NCBI GenBank assembly: GCA_023437485.1
Contig: JAEZGB010000065.1
Coordinates: 1-43,268, forward strand
Direction: 5' to 3'
Length of the DNA stretch: 43,268 nt
Source of the DNA: Bacteroidota bacterium
Lineage (GTDB): Bacteria; Bacteroidota; Bacteroidia; Flavobacteriales; Flavobacteriaceae
Part shown: positions 1 through 6,889 of the stretch, piece after piece
Layout of the letters: every line of letters begins with the position of its first letter
How positions within the stretch are numbered: position 1 is the stretch's first letter
The notes under the pieces: generated by a model
What the model was told of the DNA's origin: nothing
The model's database searches: none
What the model saw: only the letters and a program-made list of their open reading frames with translations
Made by a program: the position numbers and the translations under genes

Positions 1-666
1 AAGCCCAAAACTCCATTGCATCGGCAAGCCAAAAGTAAACACGGCCGATGCAGCCAGAAGCGCGCCCAGACAATGAACAAGCCGCGGGTTTGGACAAATA
101 CCTAATCGGCCCAAATATCTGTGCAACAAAGCAATGCCCCCGATCAGGAACCATCCGTTAAACTGAAAATGAAGGAAAAACTGGATCGCGACTTTATACC
201 AGGCCGATTCCTTTCCAAGGGTGGCGCCCACAACGCCCAAAGACCATGCACCAAAGGTTGAAATTACCATAAAAACAAGCGCTGTGCGAAACATCCCGCG
301 CGGCAGGAATTTCCAAACCCGTACTGCAAAAACATACGCGCAAAGGATATGAAGTGTTGAGAAAGTGATTGACGCCGGAGCATAGCCCTGCAAGGGAAAC
401 GTAACCATCATTCCAATAACCGATCCCTGGGTAACCCAAAACAAATTACCGAACCGCTGTCGCGAATCATCGGGAACAAATACAGTTACAGCCAGCCCAA
501 AAATAACCAGGTAAACCCAGCCCAGCATTGCAACATGAGAGTGCGCGTGTAAAAAGTTGGAATATTCAAACCCCAAAGGGACAAGCCGCGAAAGCCGCAA
601 CATTGACCCAAACAAGGCGGCAATCAGGAAATTTGCGAGACAGACCGCCAGCCAATTTTTGTGCAT
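1..666 (-). CDS. Heme-copper-oxidase-like membrane protein, 3' end cut by window edge
   Basis: The first 222 residues are visible and the C-terminus lies outside the window. Translation from the ATG at 666 gives a very hydrophobic protein with several membrane helices. It carries a histidine cluster, HAHSHVAMLGW (H40, H42, H44), and a second motif, FFLHFQFNGWF (H166, N170). Both motifs recur in the 414-aa protein at 14440-15684, so the two are paralogues. The first motif resembles helix II of NorB-type heme-copper oxidases and the second resembles helix VI (HxxxE in NorB, HxxxN here). The gene begins 8 bp after the nrdG stop and is the last visible gene of the nadA-to-nrdG run. Function is unknown. 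A heme-binding membrane protein of the NO/low-oxygen response is inference; a distant NnrS relative is an alternative. Confidence 0.7.
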   Translation of the reverse strand, partial: MHKNWLAVCLANFLIAALFGSMLRLSRLVPLGFEYSNFLHAHSHVAMLGWVYLVIFGLAVTVFVPDDSRQRFGNLFWVTQGSVIGMMVTFPLQGYAPASITFSTLHILCAYVFAVRVWKFLPRGMFRTALVFMVISTFGAWSLGVVGATLGKESAWYKVAIQFFLHFQFNGWFLIGGIALLHRYLGRLGICPNPRLVHCLGALLAASAVFTFGLPMQWSFGL

Positions 667-674
667 ACTCTCGA

Positions 675-1349
675 TTAATTCCTAAAAATAACCCGAATAG
701 CCGACGTGCTCAAATCTTTTGGCGAAATTCTCATTGAGTTTTCCAGATTGCCCAATGTAGGGGTGTCATTCACAAATTGCTGGATAAAATAATCCCCGCG
801 GAAACCCGTACTTTCCAGGTAATTGACCATTTTGCGCAAATCTGCTTCCGGGATCAGTTGGGAATGGACTGTGGTGCGCACTTCAAATCGGGTGTCACTA
901 CTGAGCAGCATCCGGAGCGAATCGTCAAATTTTTTGTACAGGTCGCTCACGGTGATTTTGCGAAACGTCGCCGGCAAAGCCTTGAAATCAAGCGCGACGT
1001 AATCAACCTGGCCTGAATGGACGAGCTTCTCCAGAACCTTGGGCATTGAACCGTTGGTATCGATCTTGACTCCAAGCCCGCGCCGGCGGATTTCGCTAAC
1101 AAAATCAATTAGTCCATGGTGCAGCGTACATTCACCACCGCTCAGGACCACGCCGTCAAGCAGCCCACGCCGTTTGTCCAAAAACTTAAGCGCATCGTCA
1201 AAACCCAATTTGCCCTTGCCATCCACAATCTCAGGATTGTAACAGTAAAGGCACCGCATATTGCAGCCCGCAAACCAAAATATGCAGGCTGCCCTATCCG
1301 GATAATCCAGCATCGTGAAGGGCGTGATGCTGTAAAGCGGCCGCGCCAT
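675..1349 (-). CDS. nrdG: Anaerobic ribonucleotide reductase activating protein (radical SAM)
   Basis: 224 aa. The radical-SAM cysteine motif CNMRCLYC (C29, C33, C36; CxxxCxxC) lies in the N-terminal third, followed by the VVLSGGECTLH segment typical of SAM binding. The family uses SAM and a [4Fe-4S] cluster to place a glycyl radical on class III ribonucleotide reductase. The start codon overlaps the stop of the glycyl-radical peptide gene (TAATG at 1347-1351), so the two are probably translationally coupled. That fits, because the peptide upstream carries the glycine this enzyme should activate. The cytoplasmic enzyme would work only anaerobically. It resembles the NrdG2 type rather than the shorter E. 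coli NrdG. Confidence 0.93.
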   Translation of the reverse strand: MARPLYSITPFTMLDYPDRAACIFWFAGCNMRCLYCYNPEIVDGKGKLGFDDALKFLDKRRGLLDGVVLSGGECTLHHGLIDFVSEIRRRGLGVKIDTNGSMPKVLEKLVHSGQVDYVALDFKALPATFRKITVSDLYKKFDDSLRMLLSSDTRFEVRTTVHSQLIPEADLRKMVNYLESTGFRGDYFIQQFVNDTPTLGNLENSMRISPKDLSTSAIRVIFRN

Positions 1350-1510
1350 TACTTCTCGCTAAAGTGCGTGCGCTGGCGATGTTCGCCCTTTTTCCCGATG
1401 TTAAAGCTTTCAACGGGCCGGTGGTAGCCCATCACTCGGGTGTAAACAAGGCATTTGGTACGCTTTTCAGCGTTGAGTTCCAAAATTTCAGTGATCTGCA
1501 GGGTTTTCAT
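1349..1510 (-). CDS. Stand-alone glycyl-radical domain of class III ribonucleotide reductase
   Basis: 53 aa from the ATG at 1510. It contains RTKCLVYTRVMGYHRPV, a match to the C-terminal glycyl-radical loop of NrdD (RVxGY; the glycine is G28). The large NrdD encoded just upstream ends without this motif, so the radical-bearing segment is a separate polypeptide. The gene overlaps the 3' end of nrdD by 23 bp in another frame, and its stop overlaps the nrdG start (TAATG). An upstream ATG at 1546 would add 12 residues that show no family resemblance, so I prefer 1510. I believe short proteins like this are annotated as NrdD in some other genomes, but I cannot check. It should dock on NrdD and receive the radical from NrdG. 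Confidence 0.82.
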   Translation of the reverse strand: MKTLQITEILELNAEKRTKCLVYTRVMGYHRPVESFNIGKKGEHRQRTHFSEK

Positions 1511-3608
1511 ATGGTTCGGGTTTTTGGTTACTGAGAATTTCATCATCGCATTTTGGGCAATACTCGTGCTCGCCGTTCAGATAGCCGTGCACCGGGCATA
1601 CGCTGAATACCGGCGTAACGGTGATATACGGCAATTTGAAATTGGTCAGCACTTTTTTCACAAAGCTCTTGCAGGCCTGTGGTGTTGAAATTTTTTCGCG
1701 CATATAAAGATGCAGGACCGTTCCGCCGGTGTATTTGCATTGAAGCGAATCCTGGAGCATCAGGGCCTCAAATGGGTCATCGGTGTGGTCAACCGGGATC
1801 TGCGAACTGTTGGTGTAGTAAATATTCCCGTCCTGGCCTGCCTGAATGATATCGTCATAGCGCTTTTTGTCTTCCTTGGCAAAACGATAGGTGGTGCCCT
1901 CGGCGGGAGTGGCTTCCAGGTTGTACAAATTGCCTGTCTCTTCCTGGAACTGCTTCATCCGGCCGCGGATGTACTCAAGGATCTCGGAAGCAAATTCGAT
2001 TCCCGATTCGCTTGTAATGTCATTGAATCCGTACGAGAAGTTTTTAATCATCTCGTTCATTCCATTGACACCGATCGTGGAAAAATGGTTTCGGAAGTGC
2101 GGCAGGTACCGTTTTGTATACGGAAACAATCCGCGATCATACATCTCCTGAATAAAAGCGCGCTTTTTCTCCAATGTCGATTTTGCAAGGTCGATAAGTT
2201 TGTCCAGACGCGCATATAGCCCTTCGCGGTCACCCTTATACAAGTAGCCGAGCCGCGCCATGTTGATGGTAACCACGCCGATGCTTCCCGTCATCTCGGC
2301 ACTGCCAAAGAGCCCATTGCCACGTTTGAGCAATTCGCGCAAATCGAGCTGAAGCCGGCAGCACATACTTCTTACCGCGTTGGGTTTATAGGCTTCGGGA
2401 TTTTCAACGCGATTTCCGTTTTCGTCGGTAATATATTGGCTGCCGATGAAGTTCTGGAAATACGACGACCCGATTTTGGCCGTGTTCTCAAACAATAGGT
2501 CCACGTTTTCGCTCTCCCAGTCAAAATCCTCGGTAATATTTACCGTCGGGATCGGGAAAGTGAAAGGCTGCCCACCGGCATCACCTTCGGTCATGATGGT
2601 GTAATAGGCCTTGTTTATGAGGTCCATCTCCTTTTGGAAGTGTTCGTATTTGAGGTCTTCAAGAGATTGTGCGCCCCGGGCCCTTGCCTGGTTCAAAAGT
2701 TCTTCATCGGCAATCCCGCTAAAGAGATGCCTGTCATTCCGTGTGGGGATCTGATCTTTCAAATCTGAAGGTACCATCCAGTCCAGCGTAATGTTTGTAA
2801 AAGGCGATTGACCCCACCGCGCAGGCACGTTCAAGTTGTAAACAAATCCCCGAACGGCCTTTTCGATGTCGCGGTAACCCAATTTGTCTTTAAAAACATA
2901 GGGCGCCAAATAGGTGTCAAATGAACTGAAGGCCTGGGCGCCTGCCCATTCGCTTTGCAAAATGCCCAGGAAATTGGCCATCTGGCCCAGGGCTTCGCGA
3001 AAGTGTGACGGGGGTCGGCTCTCCACCCGGCCGCGCACGCCGTTGAAGCCTTCGTTCAGCAAAACACGCAGGCTCCATCCGGCGCAGTAGCCTGTCAGGC
3101 AATCCAGGTCATGTATGTGCAGGTCGCCGTTGCGGTGCGCATAGCCTTCTTCCTTGGAATATATTTTGTCCAGCCAATAGTTCGCGATAATCTTGCCCGC
3201 AGTGTTGTTCACCAGCCCCGCATTGGAATAGGAAGTGTTGGCATTGGCATTGATGCGCCAGTCAGTTTGCCCGATGTACTCCTCAATGGTTTGCGTGCTG
3301 TTGACATAGGTGGTATCGTCATTAAGGCCATTGACGTGCTCGCGCTGCAATTTCCGGGTGTGCCTGTAAAGCATAAAGGAACGCATGACGCTAAAATGGC
3401 CCCAGTGGTACAAGGCTTTTTCAATGATGTCCTGGATTTCTTCGACTGCCCAGGTTTCCTTATCGCCCAACGCATCAAGCACTGCGATAAAAACATCGCG
3501 GTCCGTTGGCAGGGAAACGCTCGCAAATGCCTTGCTTATTGCCTCTTCGATCTTGAAAGCCTCAAAAGGATGATAGGCTCCGCTTCGCTTGATTACGTAC
3601 TTTTCCAT
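1488..3608 (-). CDS. nrdD: Anaerobic ribonucleoside-triphosphate reductase, catalytic subunit without the glycyl-radical loop
   Basis: 706 aa. An N-terminal ATP-cone (about residues 1-95) is followed by the class III catalytic barrel. Cysteines C170 and C175 lie in HDLDCLTGYCAGW, and a second pair lies in RSMCCRLQLDL, as expected for active-site and structural cysteines of the family. The C-terminus holds a zinc-binding CPVH...CPKC site (C671, H674, C684, C687) and then stops after about 19 residues. The RVxGY glycyl-radical segment normally found after the zinc site is missing and is encoded by the next gene. The product reduces ribonucleotides to deoxyribonucleotides without oxygen. It lies 5 bp downstream of ric in the same run of genes. 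Confidence 0.93.
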   Translation of the reverse strand: MEKYVIKRSGAYHPFEAFKIEEAISKAFASVSLPTDRDVFIAVLDALGDKETWAVEEIQDIIEKALYHWGHFSVMRSFMLYRHTRKLQREHVNGLNDDTTYVNSTQTIEEYIGQTDWRINANANTSYSNAGLVNNTAGKIIANYWLDKIYSKEEGYAHRNGDLHIHDLDCLTGYCAGWSLRVLLNEGFNGVRGRVESRPPSHFREALGQMANFLGILQSEWAGAQAFSSFDTYLAPYVFKDKLGYRDIEKAVRGFVYNLNVPARWGQSPFTNITLDWMVPSDLKDQIPTRNDRHLFSGIADEELLNQARARGAQSLEDLKYEHFQKEMDLINKAYYTIMTEGDAGGQPFTFPIPTVNITEDFDWESENVDLLFENTAKIGSSYFQNFIGSQYITDENGNRVENPEAYKPNAVRSMCCRLQLDLRELLKRGNGLFGSAEMTGSIGVVTINMARLGYLYKGDREGLYARLDKLIDLAKSTLEKKRAFIQEMYDRGLFPYTKRYLPHFRNHFSTIGVNGMNEMIKNFSYGFNDITSESGIEFASEILEYIRGRMKQFQEETGNLYNLEATPAEGTTYRFAKEDKKRYDDIIQAGQDGNIYYTNSSQIPVDHTDDPFEALMLQDSLQCKYTGGTVLHLYMREKISTPQACKSFVKKVLTNFKLPYITVTPVFSVCPVHGYLNGEHEYCPKCDDEILSNQKPEPYENPADH

Positions 3609-3613
3609 GGCTT

Positions 3614-4336
3614 TTACATTTGGAATGATGCCTCCATGGCAATGGCACGTGGAAAAAGGATATTGTTTTCCAGGTGGATGTGCGTGTGCAGGTCCTGTTC
3701 AAAATCGGCCAGCATCGCAAAAGTTACCCGATAGGTGCTGCAGGCGTCGGCGGGAGGGTTGTACCCGTCAGTCAGCCTGGCAATTTCTTCAAAGCGCTCG
3801 CCCTCGGTGGTGTGCTCGTCCTTCATCATGGCCACCGGATTCTCAACGGTTCCAAAATGCGGGCGCTCAATAGCCGACCCTTCTCTTTTGGCCTTGTCCA
3901 TTTTTTTTATGAAGGGGAACAGGATCAACTCTTCTTTTTTCATGTGCGCGGCAAGTTCCCCGGCCGATGCGTGGAAAAGCTCATAAATGTTGAAGAGTTC
4001 CGGATGACGCTCCCCGTGCACCTTGCAAAGTTTGCTCAGGTATTGCAGGATTACCGGAGATTTTTCCTCGATATAACGGTGGTGCTTTTTCTCAATATAG
4101 TCAATGAGTAAATCTGACGGCCATGAAAGATAATCGGTGGCCGCTGCCGATGCCTGTGCAGCATTGGCGAGTTCGCGGGTCAGGTCATCAATTGAAACAT
4201 TTTTTTTCTCGCAAACTTCATCAAGCGTGCGGTGTCCTTTGCAGCAAAAATCGATGCCGTATTTGGAAAATACTGCCGCTGTCCTAAAGTCTTCGGCTAC
4301 AATTTCCCCGATGGTGGTTTTGGTATCTACTGTCAT
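3614..4336 (-). CDS. ric: Iron-sulfur cluster repair di-iron protein (Ric/ScdA/YtfE/DnrN family)
   Basis: 240 aa. The N-terminal ScdA_N-type domain contains FCCKGHRTLDEVC. It is followed by a hemerythrin-like four-helix bundle with repeated His and Glu residues: KKHHRYIEE, HGERHPEL, HMKKEELILFPF, DEHTTEGERF and HIHLENNILFP. These ligands form the di-iron site of the family, which repairs Fe-S clusters damaged by NO or oxidants. The start overlaps the nadB stop by 4 bp. Its position between two users of labile Fe-S chemistry (NadA upstream, NrdG downstream) suggests protection of those enzymes. The nearest promoter I can see is that of nadA. Confidence 0.94.
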   Translation of the reverse strand: MTVDTKTTIGEIVAEDFRTAAVFSKYGIDFCCKGHRTLDEVCEKKNVSIDDLTRELANAAQASAAATDYLSWPSDLLIDYIEKKHHRYIEEKSPVILQYLSKLCKVHGERHPELFNIYELFHASAGELAAHMKKEELILFPFIKKMDKAKREGSAIERPHFGTVENPVAMMKDEHTTEGERFEEIARLTDGYNPPADACSTYRVTFAMLADFEQDLHTHIHLENNILFPRAIAMEASFQM

Positions 4337-5841
4337 TTTGTTTGTGTATTAAAAATTAAATTATTGGATTTTGAATGTTCTATTACAAGTTTCGCGACCT
4401 CGAGCATGTTGAGCGTCTCAATCATAAAGGGGCTCATATCACCTGATGTGTACATCATGCCCGCAAGTTCCATCAGCATATCCAGTTCGTCTTCGGCACG
4501 TTCCAAAAGCCCGCCGGCCCGAAAGGTTTCCATGACAATGCGTAAGCTTGACCGGATATCGACAATTTGTTGCGCCTCCTTTACCACCGGGCCCGGGATT
4601 GATTTGTTGATGTAAATTTTGCGGGAGTGTGAGATCGAGTCAATCATGCCGAGGATCTTCGCCGCGGCCTGGTGTGCGAAAACCGCTGCCTCAAGCAGTG
4701 AATTTGATGCAAGCCTGTTGCTCCCGTGCAAACCGGTGCTTGCGCATTCGCCAATGGCAAAAAGCCCGTTTACAGAAGTTTGGCCATATTTGTTGGTCGC
4801 GATCCCCCCGCACTGGTAATGCGCCACAGGAACTATGGGGATAAGTTGCTTTGTGGCATCGATTCCCTTTGATTTGAGCGTCTGCACAATGTGGGTAAAG
4901 TTTTCCTGCAATTCGGCAGGATCAAGATGGCGGCAGTCCAGGTAAACATGTTTCTTGCCGGTTTTTGCGAGTTCCTCACTGATGGCGCGGGAAATTACGT
5001 CACGCGTGGCAAGTTCGCCGCGCAAATCATATTTAAAAAGGAACCGCTTGCAGTCATGATTGACAATGTGCGCGCCAAATCCCCTTAGCGCTTCCGAAAG
5101 CAAAAAGCAAGGGTTTTTGCCCGGTTCATACATGGCCGTCGGATGGTACTGCACAAAATTCATGTCACGGATCTCGGCACCCGCGCGGGTTGCAATGGCG
5201 ATGCCGTCCCCGGTAGCCACCTCAGGGTTGGTGGTGTTGCCAAAAATCTGCCCGCTTCCGCCGGTACACAAAAAAGTTGCTTTTGCGCGGATGTACTTCA
5301 CCAGGCCTTTATCGTCAAAATAAAACGCGCCAACACAACGGTTGCGGTCATCGGCATCTACCAGCAAATCAATTACAAAATGGTTTTCCAGCAGGCTGAT
5401 GTTAGATAGCGCGTTTACCGCCACAAGCAATGCGTTCTCAATTTCACTGCCGGTCATGTCCCGGTGGTGCAGCACCCGAGGGCGCGAATGCCCGCCTTCA
5501 AGCGCGAGGTGAAAACCATCGGCGCCGGTGTCAAACATCACCCCGAGTTCTATGAGTTCACGAAGCCTTTCAGGGGCCTGGCGCACCACCATTTGAACGA
5601 TTTCCGGATCGCACGCCTCACCGCCGGCCTTTAGCGTATCGGCAATATGCCGGTCAAAACTGTCATTGAGCTTGTCTATCACCACTGCTATTCCGCCCTG
5701 CGCAAACTGCGTGCTGGTGGCCTGGGCCCTCGCTTTGGTCATGATGGTTATGTTGAGGTCGGGCCGCTTTTTGGCGATTTTGATGGCTAATGAAAGCCCC
5801 GCGATTCCGGTTCCGACGATCAAAATATCAGTCTTTGTCAT
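4333..5841 (-). CDS. nadB: L-aspartate oxidase
   Basis: 502 aa flavoprotein of the succinate dehydrogenase/fumarate reductase family. The N-terminal FAD-binding motif is GTGIAGLSLA. Further family signatures are STQFAQGGIA, VAHYQCGGI and GECASTGLHGSNRLASNSLLEA. It oxidises L-aspartate to iminoaspartate, the substrate of NadA. The family can pass electrons to fumarate as well as oxygen, so it works without air. The length is slightly below the E. coli protein. It follows nadA by 11 bp and overlaps ric by 4 bp. Confidence 0.96.
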   Translation of the reverse strand: MTKTDILIVGTGIAGLSLAIKIAKKRPDLNITIMTKARAQATSTQFAQGGIAVVIDKLNDSFDRHIADTLKAGGEACDPEIVQMVVRQAPERLRELIELGVMFDTGADGFHLALEGGHSRPRVLHHRDMTGSEIENALLVAVNALSNISLLENHFVIDLLVDADDRNRCVGAFYFDDKGLVKYIRAKATFLCTGGSGQIFGNTTNPEVATGDGIAIATRAGAEIRDMNFVQYHPTAMYEPGKNPCFLLSEALRGFGAHIVNHDCKRFLFKYDLRGELATRDVISRAISEELAKTGKKHVYLDCRHLDPAELQENFTHIVQTLKSKGIDATKQLIPIVPVAHYQCGGIATNKYGQTSVNGLFAIGECASTGLHGSNRLASNSLLEAAVFAHQAAAKILGMIDSISHSRKIYINKSIPGPVVKEAQQIVDIRSSLRIVMETFRAGGLLERAEDELDMLMELAGMMYTSGDMSPFMIETLNMLEVAKLVIEHSKSNNLIFNTQTK

Positions 5842-5852
5842 TGTTGTAGGTT

Positions 5853-6821
5853 TTATGAAAGTTCCAGCATCCGCTCAATTGGGATCAGCGCTTTTTGCCG
5901 CAAATTTTCGGGTAGGGTGATTTCGGGCGATTCGTTTTTCAGGCACAGATAAAGTTTTTGCAGCGTATTGAGTTTCATGAACGCACATTCGCTGCAGGCG
6001 CAGGTGTTATCATCAAATGATGGCGCCGCGATGAGTGTCTTGCCCGGGGCTTCGTTTGACATTTTGTGCAGTATCCCGGCTTCGGTGGCCACGATGAAAG
6101 TCGATGCACTGCTGTTTTTGATAAAGTTCAGCATCCCCGACGTTGACCCGATGTAATGCGCGGTTTCCAAAATATGGCTCTCCGATTCAGGGTGTGCCAC
6201 AATCAGCGCTCCCGGATGTTTTTTATACAGGTCCAACAGCTTGTCCAATGAAAAAGCCTCGTGAACCACACAGGATCCGTCCCATAGCAACAGGTCCCGG
6301 CCCGTCACTTTTTGCAAATACCGCCCAAGGTTGCGGTCAGGGGCAAACAAAATAGGCTGGCCTTTAGGAAAGGACTCGATGATTTTTTGCGCGTTTGACG
6401 ATGTGCAGACAATATCGCTCATGGTCTTGATTTCGGCCGAGCAATTGATATACGTGACTACCTTGTGATTGGGATAGCGGTCTTTCAACGCCTGGAAATC
6501 CTCGGGCAGGCATCCATCGGCCAGTGAACAGCCGGCATTCAGGTCCGGCAGCAGTACTTTCTTGGACGGGTTCAGGATCTTGGCAGTTTCGGCCATGAAG
6601 CGAACCCCGGCAAACACGATCACATCGGCAGTGGTCCGAGCCGCCATTTTAGATAACTCGAGGCTGTCGCCAATAAAGTCGGCCACTTCCTGAATATCGG
6701 GTGTCTGGTAATAATGAGCCAGGATCACCGCGTTTTTTTGCCTGCGCAACTGGTCAATCATTTCAACCAGGCTGGCTTTGTGAGCCGTGCTGGCCCGTGT
6801 CAATGCATCTTCCTTTATCAT
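5853..6821 (-). CDS. nadA: Quinolinate synthase A ([4Fe-4S] enzyme)
   Basis: 322 aa. It has the AHYYQ motif near the N-terminus and the three cysteine regions of the family: AGCSLADGC (C98), DGSCVVHE (C184) and TCACSECAFMK (C274, C276 or C279). One cysteine from each should hold the oxygen- and NO-sensitive [4Fe-4S] cluster. The enzyme condenses iminoaspartate with dihydroxyacetone phosphate to quinolinate for NAD synthesis. It is the first gene of the run down to position 1. The ATG at 6821 falls exactly where the upstream promoter predicts transcription to begin, so the mRNA may be leaderless. Confidence 0.96.
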   Translation of the reverse strand: MIKEDALTRASTAHKASLVEMIDQLRRQKNAVILAHYYQTPDIQEVADFIGDSLELSKMAARTTADVIVFAGVRFMAETAKILNPSKKVLLPDLNAGCSLADGCLPEDFQALKDRYPNHKVVTYINCSAEIKTMSDIVCTSSNAQKIIESFPKGQPILFAPDRNLGRYLQKVTGRDLLLWDGSCVVHEAFSLDKLLDLYKKHPGALIVAHPESESHILETAHYIGSTSGMLNFIKNSSASTFIVATEAGILHKMSNEAPGKTLIAAPSFDDNTCACSECAFMKLNTLQKLYLCLKNESPEITLPENLRQKALIPIERMLELS

Positions 6822-6869
6822 GTTGTAAAATTACCGCGTTCATTCCAAGCCATTTATGACCGTAGTCAT
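6821..6869 (-). promoter_or_regulatory. Predicted FNR-type activated promoter of nadA
   Basis: The perfect inverted repeat ATGACCGTAGTCAT lies at 6856-6869 (centre 6862.5). On the minus strand, TAATTTTA at 6833-6826 matches the Bacteroidota -7 consensus TAnnTTTG with one mismatch. The -7 element ends 36.5 bp from the palindrome centre, the same distance as at the other promoters of this set. A site centred at -41.5 would put the transcription start at 6821, the A of the nadA ATG. I see no terminator between the preceding gene (6890-8671) and this promoter, so read-through is also possible. Confidence 0.7.
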
Positions 6870-6889
6870 AGAGGCTGTTTTTTGTGATT

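Noticed and set aside
194..439. An 81-codon minus-strand frame near the left edge
   Set aside because: It is an out-of-frame shadow of the membrane protein that reads from 666 to the window edge.
1349..1546. Glycyl-radical peptide as a mere 3' fragment of a frameshifted nrdD
   Set aside because: The large protein ends in an apparently normal zinc site and tail, the small gene has its own ATG and coupling to nrdG, and I believe similar small proteins exist elsewhere. A sequencing check remains worthwhile and is listed in the finding.
675..1688. Several plus-strand open frames opposite nrdG and nrdD
   Set aside because: Shadow frames: no recognised domains and complete overlap with clear minus-strand genes.
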